Source: JAICMB01 sp963795935
GTDB taxonomy: Bacteria > Acidobacteriota > Terriglobia > Bryobacterales > Bryobacteraceae
Direction: 5' to 3'
Length of the DNA: 64,000 nt
Assembly (NCBI GenBank): GCA_963795935.1
Contig: CAWCJO010000005.1
Coordinates: 62,001-126,000, forward strand
In this document: positions 26,953 to 35,463 of the stretch, in pieces
Position numbering within the stretch: position 1 is the stretch's first letter
Layout of the letters: the number at the start of each line of letters is the position of its first letter
The notes under the pieces: generated by a model
What the model was told of the DNA's origin: nothing
Database searches by the model: none
The model's input: the letters and a program-made list of their open reading frames with translations, nothing else
Program-made: the position numbers and the translations under genes

Positions 26953-28217
26953 ATGAGCGAACCACTAAGGTATGGCAAATGGTATCACGTCAAAAACAAA
27001 TACATCCCTGAGGGGGCTTCCGGAGGGACGTACCTGGATGTGAGAGGCAACCCCCTTGTTTGCTCCCAGAATTATAGGGATGTCTCGGGTTCGTTAACAA
27101 AAGACCGTATCGGCCAAGGCACAGGCTTGTGGAGGATAATTTCCGCCACTGTATCGCCCGGTGCTACACCGAAAGGCCCAAACGCAACCGTGAACAATGG
27201 CGACACCCTCTACCTACAAAACTGTTTTGGCGTCGGCGGCTACCTCGATGTGTGTGGAAACTGTCAGGGTTGCCCTACAAATAAGCTTGATGTCTCAGCT
27301 TCTTTCGTTCGGCACCGCGAGGGTAACGGCTCGAAAACATCTATTTGGCAGGTCTGGCGGCAGTTCTCAGGCGTCAACGATCCGCTGAACGAAGGAGACG
27401 AATTATTTATTCGCAGCATGTACAGCCCGGATGCCGGAGCGAACTATACATACCTTGAGTACCTGTGGGGCCGGAAGGTCGGGCAATATCCTTGACGTCT
27501 CCACCTCGTATGGACAAGATCGGTTTCCGGGAACCGGCACGTGGTCTTTTCTACCGTATGATGACACAGAGTTTAAAGCCATCGTCCAGAAGGAGGAAGA
27601 TCTTCCGCCACACATGTTAAGCATAGAAGGCATTCAATGCATTCTACCTAGTTCGGGAGTATTTGGGCCGGCTGCTTTGCGGATTCACTGTAGGACTTAT
27701 AGGGACCGCAATCGGTGGGGGAGTCCTGTTCGTGCTCGGTGCGGCACTCGTAAGCGCAACCGCGGCTGCAACAGTCGCAACCGGCGGCGCAGCGGCCGGA
27801 GTAGCTGCCGTCGGCACTATAGTAGTCGGCCCAGCAGCTGTAGCAATAGGCGCCTTAATAGTCGCGGAAACCACCGCCTTCAGTGCTGCTGTGGGTCTCG
27901 GCGCACAGAAAGCCGCCGCGTCGATAGGGCACATGCTCCCGGACCAAATCTATATCAAGGTCGACGGGCAAAAAGTGTGGCCCACGAATTCAGCTAGTGA
28001 AGACATGAACACGGGTGATTATAGAGATGTCAAATGCAGGCAAGCACGATTGGTGCAGACTATAGAGATCTGGGAGCGCGATGTGATACTCGCTGACGAT
28101 CTACTTTTGCAATATCAGCTTCCGCCCGATATAGAAGTCGTGAGATTTCCACTTGTTGCGATTAACGATGAACTCGGCTCCTCTTACATCATCTTTCTTA
28201 CGGCGACTGAAAAATAG
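26953..28217 (+). CDS. Beta-trefoil lectin-like protein with glycine-rich membrane segment (two frameshifts)
   Basis: I do not recognise this protein. From MSEPLRYGKWYHVKNKYIPE it has three repeats of about 55 residues, each with a TYLDVxGN-like strand, a DVSxS step and a GTGLW/KTSIW/GTGTW end. This triple is the sign of a beta-trefoil. Repeat 3 needs a one-base shift near 27465. After LPYDDTEFKAIVQ a second shift near 27640 leads to a strongly hydrophobic Gly/Ala stretch (FTVGLIGTAIGGGVLFVLGA, then about 60 more residues of AATVATGGAAAGVAAVGTIV type) like a glycine-zipper or pore-forming segment. A polar C-terminal domain of about 90 residues follows, with LVQTIEIWERDVILADDLLL. Corrected length is about 420 residues. 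Binding through the trefoil and membrane insertion through the zipper would suit a toxin or defence effector; this is inference. Confidence 0.55.
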
Positions 28218-28479
28218 ATCCAGCAGGCAAATACTCGTTGAACTGCGCGACGCGGCGTTGAAGCGTCCAATAGAAGGACCTAAGTGAGCGCCAATGAAAC
28301 AAACCGGCGGGTTTTCGTGGACGGGAACTCAGTTCGGCGGTGAAGTTCTCTCCCGCGGTAGGCAAGGTCGAACGCCAGTTGCCACAGGAGTTGCTGATTC
28401 ACAACAGCGCGGCAACCTTGCGGCTGCGCCTCCAACCAGAATTGCAAACGTTCGGCGAATCCCGGACCGCATATAAGAT

Positions 28480-28953
28480 CAACATTGCGTTCGCGGTTAC
28501 TGCTGCGAAAGGTCTGCAATCGCTCGAAACTGGCCAATTCTTATCGGCAGTCATAACTGGCTGCAATTTTCCGTCAAGGACACTGGAATTGGCATCACGA
28601 CGGAGCAGACAGCGACGCTGTTCAGGAAATGTTTGCAAGCCGATGCTTCCATCGCACGCAAGTACGGCGGAACGGGCCTCGGACTGGCAATTTCCGACGG
28701 GTTCGCCCAAATGATGGAAGGGCGCATTACGATCGAAAGCCAGCTTGGCCGGGGTTCAACGTTCACGGTCCAGCTTCCCGCGGAAGTGACAATTGAGGCC
28801 AAGAAAGTAGAACAATCCGTCACGGTTCATGCCGCGCCGCAACCCCTCGATTCCGGCCGGGACACGATCCTCGTGATCGACGACGACCCAGTGGTGCGCG
28901 ATCTGATGGTCCGGTTTTTGACTAAACTGGAGTTCCATGTCGTGGCGGTGCAG
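28480..28953 (+). pseudogene. Hybrid histidine kinase fragment (ATPase plus start of receiver)
   Basis: One frame reads FSVKDTGIGITTEQTATLFR, KYGGTGLGLAISDGFAQMME and GRITIESQLGRGSTFTVQLP (the N/G1/G2 boxes of HATPase_c). A linker follows, then TILVIDDDPVVRDLMVRFLT and KLEFHVVAVQ, the first 30 residues of a receiver domain. The homology stops at about 28953, where the DUF2924 fragment begins on the other strand. The dimerisation domain and sensor are missing upstream. Confidence 0.75.
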
Positions 28954-28954
28954 T

Positions 28955-29318
28955 TCCGGTGCGCCACGGCGCTCAGCGAGCGGTACGCCGTGCCCTCGTA
29001 GCGAAAGCCTTGCTCCAACACCTCCACAGCGATGGTGCGGCCGTGAAAGCGGCGCGTCAGCACGGCGCCGGGCGGAGGCAAGCGGGGATCGCGAGGCGGG
29101 CCGGAGCGAGCCGCCTGCGCCAACCATTTTGGCGCCGTGAGTTGCTCATCGCCATCCCGCGCCAGAGTCCGGGCGCGCTCGCGGGCGCGCTCCGACAGGT
29201 CCCCTTCTGCCGCCGCCTGCAGCCCCCAGGCGATGCGCCGAATGAGGAACTGCCTCTGAATGCCCGCGCGCGCCGCTTGGCCGAACAGCTCCCGGTAGCG
29301 GCCTTTTAGTTGCGCCAA
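28955..29318 (-). pseudogene. DUF2924 protein, both ends damaged
   Basis: The minus strand reads LAQLKGRYRELFGQAARAGI, FLIRRIAWGLQAAAEGDLSE, DPRLPPPGAVLTRRFHGRTI and GFRYEGTAYRSLSAVA. This is the DUF2924 family, typically found next to phage-type serine recombinases. It lacks the C-terminal ITGTxWNGxxFFGL end, because homology breaks at about 28960 against the kinase fragment. There is no ATG; a TTG at 29318 is open but further coding continues upstream (ERERIGALRQ-like). No recombinase gene was found nearby. Confidence 0.65.
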
Positions 29319-29633
29319 ACTACGCTGTCGTAGAGCGCCGATTTCGCGCTCCGTTTCCGCCCTATGGGGCCCTTGAAGCTGTCGTCTCTGGTCCGATTTG
29401 CGTCACTTTTGTTTCAAAGGGCGCCGCTTTCCGTTCATTTTGCTCGTTCATGTTTCTCCGTTTTTCTCCGCTGGGCCGCCGCGAGCCGAAGCGCGCGCGC
29501 TCGGCCAGCGTGCGCCAGGGCACTTCCTATGCACGCTCTCGGGGCCGGGAAAAGCAAGTTTAGCGGTGAGACGTTCCAGCCCAGGGCGGAGGGCGGGAAA
29601 GGACCGGAACGGGAGATACGGGAGTGGCGCTAA
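29319..29633. other. Unassigned stretch in the scrap zone
   Basis: Open frames on both strands are GC-driven and show no motif I know. The first 40 bases may still be part of the DUF2924 coding sequence on the minus strand. Confidence 0.35.
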
Positions 29634-29783
29634 GTCCAGGTAAACACGGCAGAAAGCGCCGACGATGAGGAATGGAACGCGCTGCTGAAGCGCACCGGCG
29701 CGAAGGGCAAGGCGATGGGCCTGAAAAGCGAGGCGGACGTGGAGCGCCTCTCGGATGAATACCGCCGCGATAAGCGCCGGTGA
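29634..29783 (+). pseudogene. Antitoxin C-terminal fragment
   Basis: The frame, open only from 29634 and without a start codon, reads DDEEWNALLKRTGAKGKAMG and LKSEADVERLSDEYRRDKRR, then TGA. The KAMGLxxExDVERLxDExRR end is typical of small antitoxins encoded before PIN-domain toxins. Its stop overlaps the ATG of the next frame (TGATG), the usual coupling of such pairs. Confidence 0.5.
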
Positions 29784-29945
29784 TGCGCGCCGTGGCCGAT
29801 GCAACGTCTATGTATCGGCCGTAATGTCCGGCGGCCCGCCCGGTTCTTTTCTCGACCTGGGCCTCGCGCGATCATTCATCCTAATAACCTCGCCCGCCAT
29901 TCTGGCCGAACTGCACGACAAGCTTTGCGACAAATTCGAACGTCC
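29783..29945 (+). pseudogene. PIN-domain toxin fragment (VapC/COG1569-like)
   Basis: From the ATG: MRAVADA, then after a one-base loss NVYVSAVMSGGPPGSFLDLG, LARSFILITSPAILAELHDK and LCDKFE. The first acidic PIN residue (ADAN) and the helix ILAEL are present. Homology ends after about 55 of the usual 130-145 residues, so the remaining catalytic acids are gone. From 29946 to 30274 nothing else was recognised. Confidence 0.6.
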
Positions 29946-30274
29946 CCCATGTGGTACCCGCGAACGACACTGCCCGCGCCTTGTCCCTGTTTGTGACCTT
30001 CACGCAACCGCCCGTTCCGCAGCGTGACCGAAAGCGTCACCTTCGCCGGGGCTTCGCGTGATGGCCGTCCCTTCCAGCTCTTCCGAGGGCCGTACCCACG
30101 GGACAATTTTTCCCGCCGCTCGCATTCCCTTGCCATCGGCTCCAGAGCGCGTGAATTTTCGCGGAGGCCGGGGAAACTCTTTCCCACCCACCGCTTCCTT
30201 GCCGTCGCGGCCCGGTAAGGTATTTCGGTTTGCCGAGGTATTTCGGTACGGTATTGTGGAGGGACACGGGGCAC

Positions 30275-31177
30275 ATGTCAATCGCGCTCGAACACAGTCA
30301 TTACGGGAAATCGAGGGTGCGGGTGATGAAGGTGGCCCGGCAGCAGGACCGTCACGATTTGAAGGAGCTTACGGTCGGGGTGGAGTTTGAGGGGGATTTT
30401 GAATCTTCCTTTGTTTATGGGGACAATACGCGGATTTTGCCGTCGGACACCTTGAAAAATACTGTGTATGCGTTCGCGAAATTGTATTCGATCGAGCAGA
30501 TCGAGGAGTTTGCGCGGCGGCTGGCGGAGCATTTTCTGACGGGTCAGGCGCAGCTTTCGCGCGTGCGGGTCGAGATTGTGGAGGATTTTTGGGCGCGCAT
30601 TCCTCATGGAGGGAAGGCGCATGCCACTTCCTTCGCGGCGGCGGGTCCGGAGCAGCGCACGGCTGCGGCCAATGCCTCGCGCGATGGCGTGAGCATTGAG
30701 GCGGGGATCGACAATCTCGTGTTGCTGAGGACTGCCGGGGCGGGGTTTGAGAACTACATTCACGATCCGTTCACGACCTTGCCGGAGATGGCGGACCGGG
30801 TTCTGGCGGCTGCGGTGAAAGCGGCGTGGACCTACTCCGATACGGAGGAGGAGATTCCGTACGGGCCGTATTGGCACGGGGTGCGGCAGGCGCTACTCGA
30901 AACTTTTATCGAGCACGACAGCAAGTCGCTGCAGCACACGCTTTATGCGATGGCGGAAGCGGCGCTGGAGCGATACCGCGAAATTGCGGACATCTCGATT
31001 GCGATGCTCGGCAGGAGCTGCGCGGCGGTGAATCTGGAGCCGTTCGGATTGCAGAACGACAACGACATTTTCGCGCCGGCGGAGGAGCCGCGGGCAGTTG
31101 TGGAGGCGCACCTGACGCGCCAGGCTACGGCGTCGTCTCGCTCGGCGGAGCGGCTGGATGATGTTTCGGGTTATTGA
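30275..31177 (+). CDS. Urate oxidase (uricase)
   Basis: The start is ATG 30275 after GGAGGG, giving 300 residues. The two T-fold halves of uricase are clear: HSHYGKSRVRVMKVARQQDR and LKELTVGVEFEGDFESSFVY with DNTRILPSDTLKNTVYAFAK, then FWARIPHGGKAHATSF, and in the second half LVLLRTAGAGFENYIHDPFT and LPEMADRVLAAAVKAAWTYS, ending at LEPFGLQNDNDIFAP. The active-site Lys/Thr pair and the DNT motif are in place. It oxidises urate to 5-hydroxyisourate. No other purine-degradation genes are in the window. The last 53 bp overlap the 3' end of the convergent DinB-like gene. Confidence 0.93.
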   Translation: MSIALEHSHYGKSRVRVMKVARQQDRHDLKELTVGVEFEGDFESSFVYGDNTRILPSDTLKNTVYAFAKLYSIEQIEEFARRLAEHFLTGQAQLSRVRVEIVEDFWARIPHGGKAHATSFAAAGPEQRTAAANASRDGVSIEAGIDNLVLLRTAGAGFENYIHDPFTTLPEMADRVLAAAVKAAWTYSDTEEEIPYGPYWHGVRQALLETFIEHDSKSLQHTLYAMAEAALERYREIADISIAMLGRSCAAVNLEPFGLQNDNDIFAPAEEPRAVVEAHLTRQATASSRSAERLDDVSGY

Positions 31178-31652
31178 GATGGGCGTAGTAGCCGAGATCG
31201 GAGCCGGTTAGAAGCTTGGTGGCGAAAACGATCTGGCCGGTGTGCTGCGCGAAATGCTCGACCACGTGATAGGTTGCTTCGAGCACCGACATCGTGTAAT
31301 TTTGCACGGTTATTTGCTCGCTCAAGCGATCGGGGGGAAGCGTTTGGAGGGTCGCGACGGCGGCATCGACGGATTCGTCCAGCTTGGACAGCAGGGCGGT
31401 TTTGTCCAGTCCGCCGCGGGCCGCGAATTCGGCGTCGCGGTCGCGCGTGTTCTCCTGTCCCGCGATGCCATATCCGATCCACTGCTTGACGTTGCCGGCG
31501 AGATGCAGCGCGAGATTGCCGACGGCGTTTTCCTGGTCTGAGTTGCGCATCCAGATCTGGTCTTGGGTGAGGCGCCCGAGACAGTCGTGAATGCGGGTGC
31601 GCAACTGCGCCAGCGTCTCTGACGAGAATTTCAAAAATACGGTCTCGATCAT
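31125..31652 (-). CDS. DinB-like/DUF1572 family protein
   Basis: The 175-residue product starts at the ATG that overlaps the E2 stop (ATGA at 31649-31652). Features of the DinB four-helix fold: an N-terminal helix, NLALHLAGNVKQWIGYGIAG with the first metal His, and TYHVVEHFAQHTGQIVFATK with the His pair of the last helix. Metal-dependent thiol transferases belong here, but most members have no known substrate. Coupling to the E2 gene may only reflect operon packing. Confidence 0.78.
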   Translation of the reverse strand: MIETVFLKFSSETLAQLRTRIHDCLGRLTQDQIWMRNSDQENAVGNLALHLAGNVKQWIGYGIAGQENTRDRDAEFAARGGLDKTALLSKLDESVDAAVATLQTLPPDRLSEQITVQNYTMSVLEATYHVVEHFAQHTGQIVFATKLLTGSDLGYYAHLNNPKHHPAAPPSETTP

Positions 31653-33158
31653 AGGACCTCCTCCGACCAGTTCTCCAAAATCGATTTTACGCGCGCCGTG
31701 AATTGATCGGCGAGCGCGCCATCGATCAGGCGGTGGTCGAAGGTCAGGGCCAGGAAGCACTGCGAGCGGATGGCGATGGCGTCATCGATGACGACGGGAA
31801 CTTTTTCCACCGCGCCGACGCCGAGAATGGCGACTTGCGGCTGGTTGATGACGGGCGTGGCGAAGATGCTGCCGAAACTGCCGAAGTTGGTGATGGAGAA
31901 CGTTCCCGATTGGACTTCATCGGGCTTGAGCTGGCGCGAGCGGGCGCGCGTGGAGAGGTCGACGATGGCGCGCTGCAGGCCGGTGACGTTGCGCTCGTCG
32001 GCGTTGCGGATGACGGGCACAATCAGGCCGTTGCCGCCGTCGAGCGCCACCGCGATACCGATGTTGATGTCGTTGTGATAGACGATATTGTTGCCGTCGA
32101 TGGAGGCGTTGACGATGGGGAAGGCGCGCAACGCTTCGGTGGCGGCGCGAGTGACGAAGGAAAGATAGGTGAGGGAGAAGCCGTGGCGCGCCTGGAATTC
32201 GGCCTTGGCCCGCTCGCGCGCTTTGGCGACCTTGGTCATGTCCACGCGATGCACGGTGGTGACGTGGGCGGAGGTGCGTTTGCTCATGACCATGTGCTCG
32301 GCGATGCGCGTGCGCATGGTGGACATCGGCTCGATGCGCGTGTGGGGAGCTTCGGCGCGCGCGGCCGGCGGGGCGGCCGGGGCTTGCGGCTGGGGTTGGA
32401 ATTGCGGCTGTTGCGGTTGGGGCTGCGGCGGCGTTTGCGGGGCCGATGTTTGCGACGCGGGGGGTTGCGCGGCTTGCGAAATGGTGCGCGCGCCCTGCGC
32501 CGACATATAGGATTCGACGTCCTGCTTGGTGATGCGGCCGCCGGCGCCGGTGCCCCTGACCTGCCGCAGGTCGATGTTGTACTGGCGCGCCATTTTGCGG
32601 ACCAGCGGGCGAGAGCGGACCGGACGGCTGCTCCGGCTCGGAGGGCTGTTCGGGTTCCGGCGCGGGGATGGGATAGGGTCCGGCGCTTTGCGCGACTGGT
32701 TGGTGGAGCGCGGAGGGAGGCGGGACGGTGGGCTGCGCGCCGGCGGCGACGGCGGACGGTCCGACTTCGGCGGGCGAGGGTTTCTCGGGCGCCGGCGGGG
32801 CGGGGGATTGCGGGGCGGGGGCGGCCGGGCTGGGACGCGCGGGTTGCTCCTGCTTGGACTCTACGGCGGCGGGCGCCGTGGCGGCCACCGTGGCGGGCGC
32901 GGGCGCGGCGCCGGCTCCGTTGCCGGCATCGTCGATGCGTCCGACCACGGTGCCGATCGCGACCGTGGTTCCTTCCTGCACCAACACTTCGCCGAGCACG
33001 CCGGCCGAGGGCGCGGGAATTTCGGTGTCCACCTTGTCGGTCGAGATCTCGAAGAGAGGCTCGTCGCGTTCGATGCGCTCGCCCTGCTTCTTGAGCCATT
33101 TCGTCAGCGTCCCTTCCACGATGCTTTCGCCCATCTGGGGCATGACTATGTCGGTCAT
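31649..33158 (-). CDS. Dihydrolipoamide acyltransferase, E2 of a 2-oxoacid dehydrogenase (frameshift near 32620)
   Basis: The N-terminal lipoyl domain is MTDIVMPQMGESIVEGTLTK to LFEISTDKVDTEIPAPSAGV, with lipoyl-lysine in TDKVD. A Pro/Ala-rich linker of about 110 residues follows, then a shift of one base in the linker's GC-rich end. The E1/E3-binding domain (VRKMARQYNIDLRQVRGTGA, GGRITKQDVE), a second flexible linker and the catalytic domain come next. The active-site motif is DHRLIDGA near the C-terminus. Corrected length is about 502 residues. It most resembles 2-oxoglutarate or branched-chain E2. Its start overlaps the lipB stop as ATGA. E3 (lpd) lies upstream on the same strand; no E1 is in the window. 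Confidence 0.86.
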
Positions 33159-33832
33159 AATGTCGTCTCCAGGACCGGAACATTTTCGCCGGTCAGCGTG
33201 AAATCGAATTGATTCGCAAAATGATGCGCGAGCGCGGAAGAGACCTCTGCGCGCGAGGCCGTCGAGCCCAGCTCGCGCATGGATGTTACGGGCTTTGAAA
33301 GCCCGCACGGCACGATGTATTGGAAATAAGTCAGGTCGGTCGAGTGGTTCAGGGCGAAGCCGTGCGACGTTACCCAGCGGCTGATATGGACTCCGATGGC
33401 GGCGATTTTCCGGCCTTCGACCCACACGCCGGTGCAGCCCGGGACGCGCCCGGCGGCGATTCCGAAATCGGCGAGCGCGCCGATGATGGCCTGCTCCATG
33501 GCGCGGACGTAGGCGACGACGTCGCGCTTCCATTCGCGGAGGTCGAGAATGGGATACCCGACGATCTGGCCGGGGCCATGATAGGTGACATCGCCGCCGC
33601 GGTCGGAGTGGTAAAAGGAGATGCCGCTTCGCTCCAGGATTTCTTCGCTCGCGAGCAGGTTTTCGAGATGGCCGTTGCGTCCGAGCGTGACGACGTGGGG
33701 ATGTTCGACGAGGAGCAACTGGTCCGGAATTTCGCCGCGCTTGCGTTGCTCGACGAGGTTCTTCTGCAGGGCGAGCGCGCCGGCGTAGGGGATGCGGCCG
33801 AGGTCGCGAAGCTCGCAGTTACGGGTTGTCAT
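33155..33832 (-). CDS. lipB: Octanoyltransferase
   Basis: The 225-residue product transfers octanoyl from ACP to lipoyl domains. Motifs: SDRGGDVTYHGPGQIVGYPI, GVWVEGRKIAAIGVHISRWV with the catalytic lysine, TSHGFALNHSTDL and VPCGLSKPVTSM with the catalytic cysteine. Its direct coupling to the E2 gene, the substrate of lipoylation, makes good sense. No lipA was found in the window. Confidence 0.95.
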   Translation of the reverse strand: MTTRNCELRDLGRIPYAGALALQKNLVEQRKRGEIPDQLLLVEHPHVVTLGRNGHLENLLASEEILERSGISFYHSDRGGDVTYHGPGQIVGYPILDLREWKRDVVAYVRAMEQAIIGALADFGIAAGRVPGCTGVWVEGRKIAAIGVHISRWVTSHGFALNHSTDLTYFQYIVPCGLSKPVTSMRELGSTASRAEVSSALAHHFANQFDFTLTGENVPVLETTL

Positions 33833-33879
33833 GGAAGAGCGCTTTCGATGCGGGGGGCCGCTCCGTTGAAACCGGGAAT

Positions 33880-34030
33880 CCGCTTCCTCACGGTCGCGGC
33901 CCGGTAAGAAATCGGGGTTGGGAGAAGGGCACGATTAGGAAGCGGGTCGCGGTTCGGGGGGCGGGACGCGGTTCGGGGGAGGGTCGCGGTTTGGAAGGTC
34001 GCGAGGCAAACGGGTCGCGGCCGGGAGGCG
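33880..34030. repeat. GGGTCGCGGTTCGGGG-type imperfect repeats
   Basis: Between lipB and lpd lie four to five degenerate units of GGGTCGCGGTTCGGGG. At 33883 CCGCTTCCTCACGGTCGCGG leads into CCCGGTAAG. Nearly the same sequence (CCGCTTCCTTGCCGTCGCGG, then CCCGGTAAG) occurs at about 30190, so this is a dispersed intergenic element. Origin unknown. Confidence 0.5.
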
Positions 34031-34033
34031 CGG

Positions 34034-35440
34034 TTAGACATTGATCGCGAGACCGTAGACGTTGTTGAACGCTTCGCCCATGGCTTCGTAGAGCGTGGGG
34101 TGGGCGTGAATCGTACTCATCATGGTCTCGACCGTGGCCTCCGCTTCCATGGCGGCGACAGCTTCGGAGACAAGTTCGAACGCTTGCGGACCAATGATGT
34201 GGACGCCCAGAATCTCGCCGAAAGTTTCATCGGCGATGACCTTGACGAAGCCGTCGTGGCTGCCGAGAATGCTGGCCTTGCTGTTGGCGCTGAAGGGGAA
34301 CTTGCCGGTCTTGACTTTAAATCCCTGGGCCTTCGCCTGCGCCTCCGTCAACCCCACGCTTCCGATGCCCGGCTCGGTATACGTCGCGCCCGGAATGCGG
34401 TTTCTGTTGAGCGGCCGGGCGGGTTTGCCGGCGATATGGGCCACGGCCACGGCGGCCTGCATGGAGGCGACGTGCGCGAGCTGCGGCGTTCCGGCGACGA
34501 TATCGCCGATGGCGTAGACGCCGGGCTCGCCGGTCTGCTGGTAGGGGTTGACCTTGACGAAGCCGCGGTCCAGCTCCACTTTCGTGCCTTCGAGGCCGAT
34601 GCCTTCCGTGTTGGGCTTGCGGCCGATGGCGACCAGGAGCGTTTCGGCTTCCATCTCCTCGCGCTTGCCGTTGGCGAGCGTGGCGGTGAGCTTTACGCAT
34701 CCGTTCGTCTTCGCGATGTTCTCGGCCTTGGCGCCGGTCTCGCAGCGGATGCCGGTTTTCTTGAAGACGCGCTCGAGTTCCTTGGAAACCTCTTCGTCTT
34801 CGACGGGGACGAGGCGCGGCAGCATCTCGAGGATCGTCACTCTGGAGCCGAAGCGGTTGAATATGGATGCGAACTCGACGCCCACGGCTCCGGCGCCGAT
34901 GATCAGCATGGTTTTCGGGATGGCGGGCAGGTCGAGAATCTCGATATTGGTGAGAATGGTTTTCGAATCGGGCTCGAGACCGGGGAGCATGCGGGCTTCG
35001 GATCCGGTCGCAACGATTATGTTTTTCGTTTCGAGCGTGCGCGGGGCCTTGCCGTTCGTCACTTCGATCTTATGAACGCCGCCGGAGGCGGGCAGCAGTT
35101 TGGCGCGGCCCTTGATCCAATCGACCTTGTTCTTCTTCATGAGAAACTCGACGCCCTTGGCGTGTTTGGCGACGATTTTGTTTTTGCGGTCGAGGGCCTT
35201 GGGGTAATCGATGCGCGGATTTTCTACGTTAAACCCCTGCTCTTCGGCGTGCTTGAAATACTCCCACACGTCGGCGGTATGAAGCAGCGCCTTGGTGGGA
35301 ATGCAGCCGACATGCAGGCACGTTCCGCCGAGTTTGGGGTCCTTTTCGACGATGGCGGTCTTCAGCCCGTACTGCCCGGCGCGAACGGCCGCCGAGTAGC
35401 CACCGGGACCGCTCCCGATGACGATGAGGTCGTAGGTCAT
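34034..35440 (-). CDS. lpdA: Dihydrolipoyl dehydrogenase (E3)
   Basis: The 468-residue product starts at ATG 35440 (MTYDLIVIGSGPGGYSAAVR). FAD-binding GSGPGGY, redox pair GGTCLHVGCIPTKALL, NAD-binding GAGAVGVEFASIFNRFG, YAIGDIVAGTPQLAHVA and the C-terminal His-Glu pair (HAHPTLYEAMGEAFNNVYG) are all present. It re-oxidises the lipoyl arm of the 2-oxoacid dehydrogenase complex whose E2 lies downstream. A much longer open frame continues upstream of the start, but it is only the antisense of the MFS gene. Confidence 0.96.
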   Translation of the reverse strand: MTYDLIVIGSGPGGYSAAVRAGQYGLKTAIVEKDPKLGGTCLHVGCIPTKALLHTADVWEYFKHAEEQGFNVENPRIDYPKALDRKNKIVAKHAKGVEFLMKKNKVDWIKGRAKLLPASGGVHKIEVTNGKAPRTLETKNIIVATGSEARMLPGLEPDSKTILTNIEILDLPAIPKTMLIIGAGAVGVEFASIFNRFGSRVTILEMLPRLVPVEDEEVSKELERVFKKTGIRCETGAKAENIAKTNGCVKLTATLANGKREEMEAETLLVAIGRKPNTEGIGLEGTKVELDRGFVKVNPYQQTGEPGVYAIGDIVAGTPQLAHVASMQAAVAVAHIAGKPARPLNRNRIPGATYTEPGIGSVGLTEAQAKAQGFKVKTGKFPFSANSKASILGSHDGFVKVIADETFGEILGVHIIGPQAFELVSEAVAAMEAEATVETMMSTIHAHPTLYEAMGEAFNNVYGLAINV

Positions 35441-35463
35441 GTTCGTCCTTAGGGTGACATTTT

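Noticed and set aside
28280..28537. Minus-strand frame ERLQFWLEAQPQGCRAVVNQ as a gene
   Set aside because: Looks partly protein-like but no family was recognised and it overlaps the kinase fragment on the other strand; left unassigned.
31703..33094. Long plus-strand open frames opposite the E2 gene
   Set aside because: Gly/Arg-rich antisense shadows of a GC-rich coding region with no motif.
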